A stretch of DNA of 64,000 bases from Chrysophaeum taylorii (taxonomy: Eukaryota > Sar > Pelagophyceae > Pelagomonadales > Pelagomonadaceae): contig JAQMWT010000139.1 of the NCBI GenBank assembly GCA_029834535.1, positions 1 to 64,000 on the forward strand, given 5' to 3'. A program made the translations under genes and the position numbers. The notes under the pieces were generated by a model. That model worked only from the letters and a program-made list of their open reading frames with translations, was not told the DNA's origin and ran no database searches. Shown piece by piece: positions 1-9,987 of the stretch (the first letter of the stretch is position 1; every line of letters starts with the position of its first letter).

Positions 1-1
1 C

Positions 2-847
2 ACGCTCCAGGAGGGCCTCGACGCCGTGAACGAGGTGATCTACCACCTCGAGACTTACGACGTCACGACCATCCGCGCGGCAACCCCCATGTTCCTCATG
101 GCCCGCAAGATCAAGGCCATGGGTGTGAAGATGGTTCTCAGCGGCGAGGGCGCCGACGAAATCCTGGCCGGCTACCTCTACTTCCACAAGGCACCCAACA
201 AGCAGGAGCTCCACGCCGAGCTCAAGGACAAGCTCGACCAGCTCCACATCTACGACTGCCTGCGCGCCAACAAGTCGACCATGGCCTGGGGGGTTGAGGC
301 CCGCGTCCCCTTCCTAGACCAAGATTACCTCGAGGTCGCCATGAACATCGATCCCCAGGAAAAAATGATCGTCCCGGGAAAGCGCATCGAAAAGTACATC
401 ATGCGCAAGGCTTTCGACACGCCCGACGATCCCTATCTCCCCAAAGAGATTCTCTGGCGCCAAAAGGAACAGTTTTCCGACGGCGTCGGCTACTCGTGGA
501 TCGACATGCTTCGCGAGCACGCCGACCTCCACGTCTCGGACCAGCAGTTCGCCGTCGCCAAGCACCGATTCCCCTACAACACCCCGAGGACCAAGGAAGC
601 CTACTACTACCGCGACCTCTTCGACTCGGTCTATCCCCAGCTCTCTGCCGCCGAGACCATCCCCGAGGGCCGCTCCATCGCCTGTTCCACCGAGCGCGCG
701 CTCACCTGGGACGAGTCCTTCGCCAACCGCGCCGACCAGTCCGGCCGCTCCGTCGGCGTCCACGTCGCTGCCTACGACGAGTCTTTCGACGTCGATGCCG
801 ACGTCAAGAAGGCTGTCGCCGGAAAGCCCAAGCCTCGGAAGGAGTAG
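2..847 (+). CDS. ASNS: Asparagine synthetase (glutamine-hydrolysing), C-terminal part
   Basis: This is the C-terminal part of the ATP-dependent synthetase domain, which makes asparagine from aspartate with ammonia released from glutamine in the N-terminal domain. The frame is open from base 2, so the gene starts outside the window; the first in-frame GTG is not a real start. Visible family motifs are [22 protein letters not shown], and [18 protein letters not shown], which belong to the AMP/aspartyl-AMP binding part of class-II AsnB enzymes. About 280 residues are present of a usual 540-600. It ends at TAG 845-847 after a basic tail (KPKPRKE). No intron is needed in this part. The family assignment is secure; whether the missing part carries the Cys-2 glutaminase nucleophile cannot be seen. 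Confidence 0.95.
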   Translation, partial: TLQEGLDAVNEVIYHLETYDVTTIRAATPMFLMARKIKAMGVKMVLSGEGADEILAGYLYFHKAPNKQELHAELKDKLDQLHIYDCLRANKSTMAWGVEARVPFLDQDYLEVAMNIDPQEKMIVPGKRIEKYIMRKAFDTPDDPYLPKEILWRQKEQFSDGVGYSWIDMLREHADLHVSDQQFAVAKHRFPYNTPRTKEAYYYRDLFDSVYPQLSAAETIPEGRSIACSTERALTWDESFANRADQSGRSVGVHVAAYDESFDVDADVKKAVAGKPKPRKE

Positions 848-1320
848 GCCCCCTTCTTCCACCACTTCTAGAAGAGGAGGAAGAAAGAAGACCTGCTGTT
901 CGCGTCGTATGCAATAATACCGTCTGCGCGCGATGATCCCCCTCCCTCCTTTCGCACCGCTTGCCCTCTTTTTCTTCTTTAAAGCGCGTGCCTCTCTCCC
1001 GTCTCCTGGAAGGAGCTCGCCCCACGGTGCTTTTCGATTGCTGGCACGAGTTCCCGTTTTTTTTTTTAAGGCGCACACTGTCCTCCCCGCTCGACGCGCG
1101 CGCGACCAGCGGCTTGCCTTTCTTTTGGAATAAGAAGAATGCGGCGAGTCGACCACGTCGTCATCTATCGAGGTCCTGTTCGCCGCACCCTCGAGATGCT
1201 GTTCCTCTGCCTGCCCCGCCGTGAGTGACCGACTGACACCCCCCTCCCCCGACGACGACGACCTACAATTTTACCACCTCTTCGTGCCTCCCGTCTGATT
1301 GAGAGGCCGAAAAATCAAGC
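848..1320. other. Intergenic, convergent 3' flanks
   Basis: This lies between two converging genes. It contains pyrimidine-rich stretches and a poly-T run near 1056. I see no coding frame with domain similarity and no structured RNA. Confidence 0.6.
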
Positions 1321-2679
1321 TCAGCATTTAGTTATCCCGTGGTGGGAGTCCGCTCTTGGTCGCGCCCTCGAGGCCTCGAGGATGGCGACCGCCGAGGAGC
1401 TCAAGACGCCACCGTTTCCGTAGACGAGGGCGCGACGGGCGTTGGGAATTTGTCTCCCCTTAGCTCGGCTCCGAAGTTGATGAACAGCCTCGGCGATGTT
1501 ATATATCGCAGGTACAGCGAAAGGCGCGCCAAAGCAGAGAAGTCCCCCGTGCGTGTTGACGGGAAAGTAACGAGGATCGTCCGTATCGCCGGCGAGCATG
1601 CGGTCGTACTGACGCTCCAAGTAGTCACCCACCGTGCCCTCGCCGCAGAGACCGGCCGCCTCGATAGCCCGCACCAAACATATGGGAAAACAGTCGTACA
1701 GTCCAAAGAAATCAATGTCGCTCGGGCCGAGGCCGGCCTCGCCGTAGGCGGAACGCACGGCGCGCCCCGTCGAGAAGCTCTGCTCGTCGATATTCTCGGC
1801 AGGATAGAGCGACCCACTTGCCTCGCCGCCACCCGCGATCAAGAGCCTGTCGTCGTCGTCGTTGGCAGCGACGCGGTCGCTCGCGATGATGATGCACCCT
1901 GCGCCGTCGGCGCGCCAGGCGCACTCCTTGATCGAGATGTTTGCCGTCACCGCGGCCGCCTCGCGCACGTCGCCAAGCTCGTAGGGGCGGTCGCCGCGCC
2001 GCCGGTAGAACAGGCTCTCTGGGTGCCGGCTCGCGTGGTACGATTCGAGGATGAGCGCCAGACGCAGGTGGTCGCGCGTGATCGTCCCCCGCTGGTTGAT
2101 TTCGTACTCGGTGAAGCGCTCGTAACCGTTGACTATCGCGGGACTCGGGAGCCCGGGACCTGTCGGACCGCGCGCCGTCTTGTCGGCACGCGCCAGAAAC
2201 TCGCTGCTTTTCATGCTGCCGGCGCAGTCGCCCGCGACGACGGCGACGACCTCCAAACCCTCGTGCTCGATCATGCGTCGGGCCTCGAGCAGCGCAGTTA
2301 CCGGCCCGGCGCCGCACGTGTCGACCGTGCGACACAACAACGGCTTTGTCGACCGCACGGCGGCATCGAACAGCCCCAAGCTCGTCGCCTGGTAGTGCGC
2401 CTCGAGGAAGCGCTGGTCTGCGAGCGCCGGCACGGCGACAAACCCGTCCACGTCGCTTCGGCGCAGGCACGAGTCAGCGAGGGCTTTCTCGAACACCCCG
2501 CGTACCAGGTCTGCGCGATCAGCGCCCGTCTGCTGCACGGTCGTCGCCGCGCCAACCACGAACGCGCTCTTTGACAGTCCCCGTCTCGCGCCGCCTCGGA
2601 GACCACCAAACATCACGTGTGGATATGGGGTCATGATTGAGGTTGGATGCGGCAAACCCGCTATTGTTGGACCCCTCAC
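1321..2679 (-). CDS. SCP-x-type thiolase-like protein (acetyl-CoA acetyltransferase family)
   Basis: A 452-residue thiolase-fold protein resembling the SCP-x/lipid-transfer thiolase branch, which acts on acyl-CoA in beta-oxidation or related condensations. The nucleophile region reads VDTCGAGPVTALLEA, and the C-terminal loop NTHGGLLCFGAP corresponds to the conserved N-x-GG...G-x-P segment. The order (early Rossmann-like AFVVGAAT, central Cys, late NTHGG) and the length fit the family. No peroxisomal PTS1 is present, since the end is ITKC. The first Met is at 2679, but Met codons at 2634 or 2613 (MFGGLRGG) would place the start nearer to the conserved core. Single exon. The exact substrate is unknown, and some members of this branch have lost condensing activity. 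Confidence 0.8.
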   Translation of the reverse strand: MRGPTIAGLPHPTSIMTPYPHVMFGGLRGGARRGLSKSAFVVGAATTVQQTGADRADLVRGVFEKALADSCLRRSDVDGFVAVPALADQRFLEAHYQATSLGLFDAAVRSTKPLLCRTVDTCGAGPVTALLEARRMIEHEGLEVVAVVAGDCAGSMKSSEFLARADKTARGPTGPGLPSPAIVNGYERFTEYEINQRGTITRDHLRLALILESYHASRHPESLFYRRRGDRPYELGDVREAAAVTANISIKECAWRADGAGCIIIASDRVAANDDDDRLLIAGGGEASGSLYPAENIDEQSFSTGRAVRSAYGEAGLGPSDIDFFGLYDCFPICLVRAIEAAGLCGEGTVGDYLERQYDRMLAGDTDDPRYFPVNTHGGLLCFGAPFAVPAIYNIAEAVHQLRSRAKGRQIPNARRALVYGNGGVLSSSAVAILEASRARPRADSHHGITKC

Positions 2680-2880
2680 CCCTCCTCAAACTACAAAAAT
2701 TCTCCCTGCCCTTGGGATCCTTTTGCCCTCCAGGCACCAGTCACGTCTCAACACAACCCCTTCTTACACCCTCCACGCACCTGCGTCCTCACTTTCACAC
2801 ACTTTTTTGCAGTCAACCATTAAAAAACCGAAGGTAATTAATTGCTCACCGCTCACTAATAACGGCTTATTATACCGTCG

Positions 2881-3123
2881 TTGCCGTCGTCGGGCTTGGT
2901 GTCTGGGCCGAGCGTCGGCGGACGCGCTGGGCGAGGTAGGTTTGGCCTTGATGGCGTCCTGCAGGTTCTTCTTTGCGTACGCCGCGTTGTTGCCCTTGGG
3001 CTCGGCCACGCCGAAGTAGCGGCCGAGGATGGGGGTGGGTGTGCGGACCGTGGTCTTTGCGACGTCGCTGCCCTTGGGCTTGAAATTGGTGACGGCCTCG
3101 GGCGCAGAGTCGAGTACAGTGGC
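2881..3123 (-). CDS. Orphan coding fragment, possibly a remnant
   Basis: The reverse strand has a clean, GC3-rich frame of about 60 residues (contains NFKPKGSDVAKTTVRTP and AEPKGNNAAYAKKNLQDAI). It begins right after a TTGCTTAG acceptor-like site at about 3124 and runs into a basic, less convincing tail. No matching upstream exon or stop-delimited full gene could be assembled, and the next frame loses protein-like character around 2930. I do not recognise the family. It may be an isolated exon or a decayed gene copy. Confidence 0.25.
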
Positions 3124-3991
3124 CTAAGCAAACAAGGAAGTCCCAGGTCGCCTTTGGCGCTGCCGCCCCAGTGTGGCGGTATAGCACTACTGGACCACAC
3201 GGCTGTCTGTTCGAAGGTCTTCTTGTCTCTAGAAGTCTCGATTAATTAAGCCGGGTTCTTAATATAGCCAATGACTAATTAACGTCCGCCGGGGCGATTT
3301 ACTAGAATGTCGTACATCTAAAACACGGTCGAATTGGAGGATCTTCGCGATTAATAAGCTGCGCGCATGGAGCAGCGCCCCAAGGCGCGTCGTTTTTTTT
3401 TTTTTCGTTTGCGCCGATAAAAACGACTTTGTTTGTCCACCAACCCAACCCCCTTGATTTCCGCGGGCTAGTAAGCTGGTTCTTAATGAATTTTAGGGTG
3501 CTGCATTCTATTATGAGACCAAAAAAAAAAGAGTTATACGCCGCCCACCACGTCGCAGAAATTACTGGCGCACGAAGAAACTATTGAGCGAGCAATATAC
3601 ATAATCGCCATTCTTTTGTTCGAGTACCATACCCCAGAATTTCGCCCAAAGTAATATCGTAGTTAAAGATCACGCTGAGGCGGTCGGGTGCGACGAACAT
3701 CAGAAATGCCTAAAAATACTGGACCTACTGCCAATCCCCCTTTGGAGCTCGCCAGGAGGGACCGTGGACACCGACGTGGTAGGACTGGCGGCGGCGGCAC
3801 GGCGGACAGAACAGGGATGGAGTCAGACGACGTGAGCGGTGGAGGTCCAAATTGAGGGTACATTGGCGGCGCGCTACGATTTCGCACCCCTTCGGAGGAG
3901 GGAGGATGGATGGATGGGTGGATGGGTGGATGGGTGGATGGGTGGATGGGTGCCTAGGAGGAGAAGGAGCGAGAGACGCAGGAAGGTGCGC
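3124..3991. other. Non-coding, lower-GC stretch
   Basis: There is no protein-like frame here. It is AT-richer than its surroundings, with homopolymer runs near 3393 and 3522, and it ends in a GGAT/GGGT minisatellite next to the sulfotransferase stop. Confidence 0.5.
3904..3952. repeat. (GGATGGGT)n minisatellite
   Basis: This is a tandem 8-bp unit (ggatgggt, with ggat variants) repeated about six times, some 40 bp downstream of the stop codon of the sulfotransferase gene. Confidence 0.9.
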
Positions 3992-5413
3992 CTATTCGGA
4001 GGGCGGCTGGTGTTTGTCCTGAGAAGATGCAGGATCGGCACTCGGGTCCTGGCGCGGGACGTCCTTGTACCGTAAGCGCGTGAGGTCGTCGCCGTTGGTC
4101 TTGGCGAGGGTGGCTCTGAGTAGTCTGTCGTAGTAGGGTTGCATAATATTGATCGCAGCTTCCTTGATTTTGGGAGTCGCGGCGGCCTCCTTGGCTTCCG
4201 AGTCGCCTTCCCACTGGAGACCGGAGGCGTCGCCGGGAGGCAGGGCCATTCGGCGCTTGGAGTAGACGGTGGAGATAGCGAGCATGCGGGCCTGGTCCTC
4301 GAGCGTAAGGTCGACGCCAAAGTGGCTGGGGAGGACGTAGTGGACGAGGGCGCCTGGGAGGCTGTCGTACTGGACCATGAGGGCCTTGTCTCCAGCCGCA
4401 TCGTTGTTGGCGAGAGCAGAGGCGCAGAGCATCGCGAGGTGCGCGGCGCAATATTTTTCCCTCGAGACGGACGCGGCGTCGTTGACGTCGAGGCCGAGGA
4501 TCGCGGCCGTCTCCTTGCGCGGGCGGCGGTGTTCGCGGAGGCAGGGGGCCGACTGGGCGTGCTTCTTGAAGTGCGACATCATGACCTGGACGGGCTCGCG
4601 ATACACGAAGATCCAGGGCGTGTTTGGAAAGGCGTCCGAGAGGACGGCGATGTTCGGGACGGTGATGGACTGGAACTTGAAGAACAAGCGCTCGTGGAAA
4701 GGGGATGCGCCCATCAGCGCGAAGAGCTTGCGCAAGATATCGCGGCGGCGTTGGGGGTCGCAAGACCGGCAGTGGTTGATCACGGCCGGCGGGGGCGAGC
4801 TCTCCGAAAAGACGAGGTTCGTCGGGATCGAGCCGAGCATGTTGGCGACGAGGGTCGACCCGACGCGAGACTCGTGGAACACGAATCCCGTCGGTTCGAT
4901 CGGCTTGATGCCGCGGGTCTTGAGGTCCGCGACGAGCTCGTCGAGCGACCCGCTCTTTCCTCGGCCGCACCGGCTCGCGCCCACGAGGTCGCGGAACATG
5001 GGCGTCCGCGTCGGGTTCCGCCAGTACGTGTCGAGGTCGAGGCGGCACATCGTCACGCGCGGATCGCCGTGCTCGACGTGCGCGATTTCGGTCGGCACCC
5101 AGAACGCCGGTACTTTAATGCTCCGGTTCGTCGCGAACGCCGACGACTCGTCCTCCGGTTCTGGTCCCTGTTGCCCGCGCAGTCGGTGCATCCCGCCAGG
5201 ACGCTTGCGCCTTTCTCGCCGCGGTGGAGGGACTGCTTTCTTTTGCAGGCGGCCCTCGATCACCGAGGCCGCAGCCTCGGCCGCGCTCTCCCGATCCCGA
5301 TGGGCCATCTCGCGCGACCGACCCACGGCGAATCCGATCGAGTACAACGTCCCGACGAGGGCGAGCCCCAAGAACACTCGCATCACCGTACTCCCGGATT
5401 TCCGCGCCGCCAT
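3992..5413 (-). CDS. Type II membrane sulfotransferase-like protein
   Basis: A 473-residue protein with an N-terminal membrane anchor (about residues 10-29, VMRVFLGLALVGTLYSIGF) and a lumenal P-loop sulfotransferase domain. The 5'-phosphosulfate loop is FVFHESRVGSTLVANML and the 3'-phosphate region is FVYREPVQVMMSHF, the two signatures of PAPS-dependent sulfotransferases. By family it would transfer sulfate from PAPS to a glycan or protein in the Golgi. The C-terminus is hydrophilic and low complexity. Single exon, with the start chosen because the anchor follows directly. The acceptor substrate is unknown. A second, unrelated sulfotransferase lies at 41.4-43.1 kb. Confidence 0.75.
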   Translation of the reverse strand: MAARKSGSTVMRVFLGLALVGTLYSIGFAVGRSREMAHRDRESAAEAAASVIEGRLQKKAVPPPRRERRKRPGGMHRLRGQQGPEPEDESSAFATNRSIKVPAFWVPTEIAHVEHGDPRVTMCRLDLDTYWRNPTRTPMFRDLVGASRCGRGKSGSLDELVADLKTRGIKPIEPTGFVFHESRVGSTLVANMLGSIPTNLVFSESSPPPAVINHCRSCDPQRRRDILRKLFALMGASPFHERLFFKFQSITVPNIAVLSDAFPNTPWIFVYREPVQVMMSHFKKHAQSAPCLREHRRPRKETAAILGLDVNDAASVSREKYCAAHLAMLCASALANNDAAGDKALMVQYDSLPGALVHYVLPSHFGVDLTLEDQARMLAISTVYSKRRMALPPGDASGLQWEGDSEAKEAAATPKIKEAAINIMQPYYDRLLRATLAKTNGDDLTRLRYKDVPRQDPSADPASSQDKHQPPSE

Positions 5414-5802
5414 CCCTATTATTGTCTCGCGCTACGCCTCCTTTGTTGTTGTGTTCCCAACAACATCGCGCGCTCGTTTCCAGTCCGTTTCGCTGGGTTT
5501 TTAGACGCAGGGGAGATGGTGGCTGGCTGGCTGGCTGTCTCACGCTGCCGCTTTTTTTTGGACGATGCGATGTGTTGTAGTACGAAAGCGATTGATACGA
5601 AAAGACAAAAAAAATTTAATAAAAATAATTGCGGCGACGATAATGGATGCGAGTCGAGAGCATGCATGCATGAATGAATGTCCCGCTGCACAAGATTCTA
5701 TCCTAGTCTTCGGCACGAGGAGGGCCGCCCGCGAAGATCGGTCGAGTTGGCGTCCCTTTCGCCAGAGTACTTTGTTTTCTCCTCCCTTCTGCCGTCGACG
5801 CC
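5414..5802. other. Intergenic
   Basis: It holds a short (TGGC)n run near 5521 and AT-rich sequence near 5600-5640. No gene is seen. It is flanked by the start of the sulfotransferase gene and the stop of the JmjC gene, both on the reverse strand. Confidence 0.5.
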
Positions 5803-8800
5803 TCACAACAATGGCCCGACTTCTCGATCGTCGATGGCACGAGAAAGCGGCGATTGAGGCTGGCCAGTTACAGGCAAAAATCGAGGACGAGCAATCGGCG
5901 GCCTGAGATTGCGGCGACGTGGAGCCGCCGCCGAGGCCGACGGGTGCGGGGAATTGGTACGCGAGGACGGCGCTCTGCCAAAAAATGACCGTGCTGCGGC
6001 CGCCAACGACTGTGCTGCGGCCGCGGCAGACTGTGTCGCATCGCCGGGCTGCGAGTAGCATGGTTGAAACTGGGCAAGTTCCTCCCCGTTTTCCGGCGTA
6101 TGCACGACGTTATAGTCAAGCTGATCGCCTTGGAGTTGTGGTTGAGGTGCCACAGGCACGTATTGAGCTGAACCATCAAGATTATGAGGCGACTCGAGCA
6201 ATTGTGTTGGCACGGTCAGGGACGTCGCGCGACCCAGCGGCAAGCCTTGCGAAGGCTCAACATGTATGCCCTGGGACGCCTCCGGACTCATCAGCGCGCG
6301 GCGTCTGGAGGCCTCGACGCCCATCAGCATGCTTTCAGAATTCCCACGGCACGTCGGCATATTGGATTGGTGTCTCGACTCGATACCCATTGACGGCGCT
6401 CGTCTTGAAGACTCGAGACACGTCGGCAAGTGCTGCGAAGGTTCGAAACGCAGCGGCATATGCTGCGAGGCCTCGAGCGTGCGTTGCAAGGACTCGAGGC
6501 TAGTCGGCATTCGTTGTTGATGTTGTTGTTGGGAGGACTCCTCAAAAACCATCGAAATGCCGCGACGGGAGGACTCTATATCCGCGTGATGGGAGGACTC
6601 GAGGCCCAGAGGCTGCCTCTTTCGTGCAGACTCCAGACCCATAGATCTGATGCGCTGGGAAGGGTCGACATCCGTCGGCATACTTTGGTTTGACCAAAGT
6701 CCCCGGAGTTCTGAGGAAGTCTCGAAGCCCATCGGCAAATGATCGTGGGAAGAAGACTCGAAGCCCATCGGCAAACGTTCGTGGTAAGAAGACTCGAAGC
6801 CCATCGGCAAACGTTGCGAAGAAGACTCGAAGCCCATCGGGAAACAACGTTGGGAAGAAGACTCGAAGCCCGTCGGCAAACAACGTTGGGAAGAAGACTC
6901 GAAGCCCGTCGGCAAACAACGTTGGGAAGAAGATTCCAAGCCCAGCAGTGCGCGCTGCTCGGCCTCCATGCCCAGCAGCACGCGCTGCGAGGACTCGAGA
7001 CTCGACGGCTCTCGTTGGAAGGACTCGAGCTGCGCGAGTTGGAAGGACTCGTCAGCACCCATCATCGGAATGTGCTGCGACGCGTTGATAATGTCAGTTC
7101 GCTGAGATAGCCCAACGCCAACGTGTTGGGAGGATTCATTGCCCAGTGGCACGCACTGCGAGGCCGCACGTCCCAGCATCGGCTCGCGTCGCGACGAATC
7201 AAACGTAATGCCCGAACCCGGCGGCAGCACCCGTTGTTGCGAGGAATCAAGACTCCACTGAAGGTTTCCATCATTTGGCGATGACCGTTGAGAGAAAACA
7301 CCCGGTGGCGACGCGTTGGAGAAGTCGTCAATGGTCGCCGCCGCGAGGTATTGTAAGGGATCAAAAGTCTCCGCACGATTCACAGAGGAGGAAACAACAC
7401 TCGGCATGTCGAGCGAAGCAAAACGATTAGTGACGTCTTCCGAGGAAACCCCGACGACGTGCGCCTCGTAGTGCGCGCGTGTCTCGTCGACCTGTGACCA
7501 GCAGTTCCACGTGGGATCGCGCTGGTCGTGCTGCGCGTACGTTACCCCGCCGTCAAAGATGCGCTGGTCGTAGAGCGCATCGTAGGCTCGCGCCGCCGCC
7601 CTATTCTCGTACGACACGGCACGCCCTTGACCATGGTACCAATTTGGCGCGGAGAGAATCTGCGGGCTGATCGACGCCAATGTCGGGCAGGGATCGGCAC
7701 CGTCGTCGTCGTCCGCGCGAGGAGCCAGCGCGCGCGAGCTTTGCGTCCTCGGTGGAGATTCGCACCTTTTCGACGACTGCTGCGGCGACGCGTGCCATAG
7801 CCGCTCGGAGCGTTGCTGCCGGACGCTAATAAGCTTCGCTGTCGCATCGCGCGGGTCCGCCATCGCGCCATATATTCGCTCGGTTTGGAGACCCCGGGAG
7901 CACCTCTGTCCGACGACGACAACATCGTACGGAGGAGGAGGAGGAACAGCAGCAGACGCCGCGCTCGAATACGCGGAAAAGTGATGCTGCGTCTTTGGGG
8001 GTCGTGCCTTCTTCTTCTTATTCTTCTTGAGGCTCTGGGGTGCAGACTCCGCTCCTTTGTTCTGATCCTTTTTGAGTCGCGGCCGCTTCGCTGGAGGGAC
8101 TTCCGCCGGCTCGCTACGCTCGTCTCGGCGTAATAATATTCCGGCCGACTCCACGACCGCGAGTCGCGGCGCAGGCTGTCGCGAGGAGCACGAGGCAGCG
8201 AAGACGTTCAACGAGGTCCGTGCCTTGGAGGTGGTGGTTTGGCGGGTACGGGCAGCGCGTCGACGTACGTGCGCGCGATCGAAGACCGGAAAGAGCGCCG
8301 TCTCGGTGAGACGGCGATCGCGGTAGCGATTTGTCGCCGAGCCGACGTCCTTCGTAACAAGGAGCGGCCGGCCGTCGGTGGCAAGGCGTTGGCGGAGAGA
8401 CTCGAGGCGCACTGCCAGCCTCCGAAGTTCGGAGAGAGAGCCTTTGGCGATGGCGATGACGTTGTGCTTCTTGTCGTGCGCGAGGTCTGACCGGTGGGCA
8501 GCGCCGCAGTCGGCACACAAAAACGGCTTGGTCGCGTGGCGTTTCGAGCCAAGGCACGTGTTGCAGCGCATGTAAACCAGAGGGAGTTCGTGGGCGCAGG
8601 CGTCGCAGCGCATGACCAACGCGCCCTCGGGCTCGAGCTCGATGGTGACGCGCGAGCGCGCGACTTTGCGGATGTTGACGGCCTCGAGTTCGAGCGTGTT
8701 GGCGACGCACGCGGCGACGATTTCGAGCAGGTTCTTGTCGGAGCGCGCGCGATCGAGCATGCGCTCGCACGACGCCCTCGGGCGCTCCTCGACCACCTTG

Positions 8801-9987
8801 GTGAGGCGGCGCGCCGACGAGATCGTGAGCACGACGTTGCCGTCTTTTCTATTTCTTCGCGCGACGCCGCCGCCGCCGCCGCCGCCCAGGTAATGCCGGC
8901 GGCCGGGTTTGGTCTCGTCGAGGATCGCGCGCGCGAGGTCGCAGACGAGCGTCCGCACGGGCACGATATTGGGCACGCAGGTCTGGCGGAGGTCGTTGAG
9001 GATGGCACGATCGAGGGCCTCTTTGAGTTGCGCGGCGTCGCAGACCCCAAAATTCCAGGACGAGTGCACGGCGGGGGACTCGGCGACGACCCAGTGCAAC
9101 GTCGAGCCTCGGAGGACGACGACGTCGCCCGGCCGCTGGATGCCCGTCCGGACGGGAATGCCCGCTTCGACGATGGACTTCAAGTCGCGCGGCCACCAGT
9201 TCCCCTCGCGGACGTAGATGTCGACCGAGTAATTCCGACTCACAAACTCCCTCAGCCGACCCGCGTGCTCCGCGTCGATCGCGTACCACCGCGACGACCC
9301 GGGACCGTGGTTGCAGTTAACCGACGAGAGCCGCAAGTTCTCCTCGTGGCCGCCCGTCCAGTTTCCCTCGACCTTGAAATAGAGCTGCGGAAACGTCACG
9401 CCCGGAACAGTCTGCCGTGCGAAACGGAGCATGTCGAACTCGCCCCCCCACCGCAAGTACGTCGGCATCATCGCCTCGAGCGAATCGAGCTGGTCCGTCA
9501 TCTTGTCCATGTCGACGTTGGCGGCGAACGTCTTCATCCTACCGCACCGCAGCACCGGCCGCTTGCGGCCGCGGGACGTGTCGCGCGGCGGCGTTACCAT
9601 CATCGACCTCGACGCGCTCGGCTCGTCGCCCTCCTCGTCCGAACCGGGTTCGAACGCGCCCTCGCGCCCCGACTCCGACTCGACGCGCCCTCTCTCGAGG
9701 ATCATTCGATCAATGTACGGACCGAGGGACGCGTTCCGGGACCACTGCGGCGGGAGGTCCCAGCCCTCGCCCGGCAACTCATCGATCGGCAACTGGACGA
9801 CCATATCGACGCGCCGCGACCCGTACGAACGACGCAGCTCCTCGAGCTCGAATTTCGGCTCATCCACGGGAATAAGCCCCCGCGCGATGACGATCGGTGG
9901 GCCCAGGACGCGATCACGCGTCGCATCGTTGTCCTCCCACTGCCGCACCTCGACCGAGGTGATTTCGTCCAGCATCGTCGTGGCCAC
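5803..9987 (-). CDS. KDM6/UTX-like JmjC histone demethylase with long repetitive C-terminus
   Basis: A 1394-residue protein. Residues about 170-345 form a JmjC domain very like animal UTX/JMJD3: QLYFKVEGNWTGGHEEN, GPGSSRWYAID, and IQRPGDVVVLRGSTLHWV. The Fe(II) ligands are H214, E216 and H298. A zinc module follows with Cys pairs at 461/464, 475/478 and 491/494, matching the KDM6 zinc domain that reads the H3 tail. The expected activity is 2-oxoglutarate-dependent removal of methyl from H3K27 in the nucleus. After residue about 500 the protein is disordered: a basic stretch (KKNKKKKARPPK), then Ser/Gln-rich sequence with a 12-residue tandem repeat. No TPR repeats, unlike metazoan UTX. Single exon. 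The catalytic-core call is strong; methyl-site specificity is by homology. Confidence 0.88.
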   Translation of the reverse strand: MATTMLDEITSVEVRQWEDNDATRDRVLGPPIVIARGLIPVDEPKFELEELRRSYGSRRVDMVVQLPIDELPGEGWDLPPQWSRNASLGPYIDRMILERGRVESESGREGAFEPGSDEEGDEPSASRSMMVTPPRDTSRGRKRPVLRCGRMKTFAANVDMDKMTDQLDSLEAMMPTYLRWGGEFDMLRFARQTVPGVTFPQLYFKVEGNWTGGHEENLRLSSVNCNHGPGSSRWYAIDAEHAGRLREFVSRNYSVDIYVREGNWWPRDLKSIVEAGIPVRTGIQRPGDVVVLRGSTLHWVVAESPAVHSSWNFGVCDAAQLKEALDRAILNDLRQTCVPNIVPVRTLVCDLARAILDETKPGRRHYLGGGGGGGVARRNRKDGNVVLTISSARRLTKVVEERPRASCERMLDRARSDKNLLEIVAACVANTLELEAVNIRKVARSRVTIELEPEGALVMRCDACAHELPLVYMRCNTCLGSKRHATKPFLCADCGAAHRSDLAHDKKHNVIAIAKGSLSELRRLAVRLESLRQRLATDGRPLLVTKDVGSATNRYRDRRLTETALFPVFDRAHVRRRAARTRQTTTSKARTSLNVFAASCSSRQPAPRLAVVESAGILLRRDERSEPAEVPPAKRPRLKKDQNKGAESAPQSLKKNKKKKARPPKTQHHFSAYSSAASAAVPPPPPYDVVVVGQRCSRGLQTERIYGAMADPRDATAKLISVRQQRSERLWHASPQQSSKRCESPPRTQSSRALAPRADDDDGADPCPTLASISPQILSAPNWYHGQGRAVSYENRAAARAYDALYDQRIFDGGVTYAQHDQRDPTWNCWSQVDETRAHYEAHVVGVSSEDVTNRFASLDMPSVVSSSVNRAETFDPLQYLAAATIDDFSNASPPGVFSQRSSPNDGNLQWSLDSSQQRVLPPGSGITFDSSRREPMLGRAASQCVPLGNESSQHVGVGLSQRTDIINASQHIPMMGADESFQLAQLESFQREPSSLESSQRVLLGMEAEQRALLGLESSSQRCLPTGFESSSQRCLPTGFESSSQRCFPMGFESSSQRLPMGFESSYHERLPMGFESSSHDHLPMGFETSSELRGLWSNQSMPTDVDPSQRIRSMGLESARKRQPLGLESSHHADIESSRRGISMVFEESSQQQHQQRMPTSLESLQRTLEASQHMPLRFEPSQHLPTCLESSRRAPSMGIESRHQSNMPTCRGNSESMLMGVEASRRRALMSPEASQGIHVEPSQGLPLGRATSLTVPTQLLESPHNLDGSAQYVPVAPQPQLQGDQLDYNVVHTPENGEELAQFQPCYSQPGDATQSAAAAAQSLAAAARSFFGRAPSSRTNSPHPSASAAAPRRRNLRPPIARPRFLPVTGQPQSPLSRAIDDREVGPLL
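6723..6948. repeat. 36-bp coding minisatellite in the JmjC gene
   Basis: About six tandem copies of a 36-bp unit encode variants of the 12-residue motif SSSQRCLPTGFE on the reverse strand. Flanking sequence from about 6,230 to 7,270 carries looser copies (SSQ/ESS-rich), so the array grew from an older degenerate repeat. Confidence 0.9.

Noticed and set aside
1339-2574. Long forward open frame opposite the thiolase gene
   Set aside because: It lies entirely antisense to a gene with clear thiolase motifs; open antisense frames are expected at this GC content and its translation is low-complexity Arg/Ala-rich.
4139-5677. 512-codon forward open frame opposite the sulfotransferase
   Set aside because: The antisense frame has no domain; the reverse strand carries both PAPS-binding loops and a membrane anchor.
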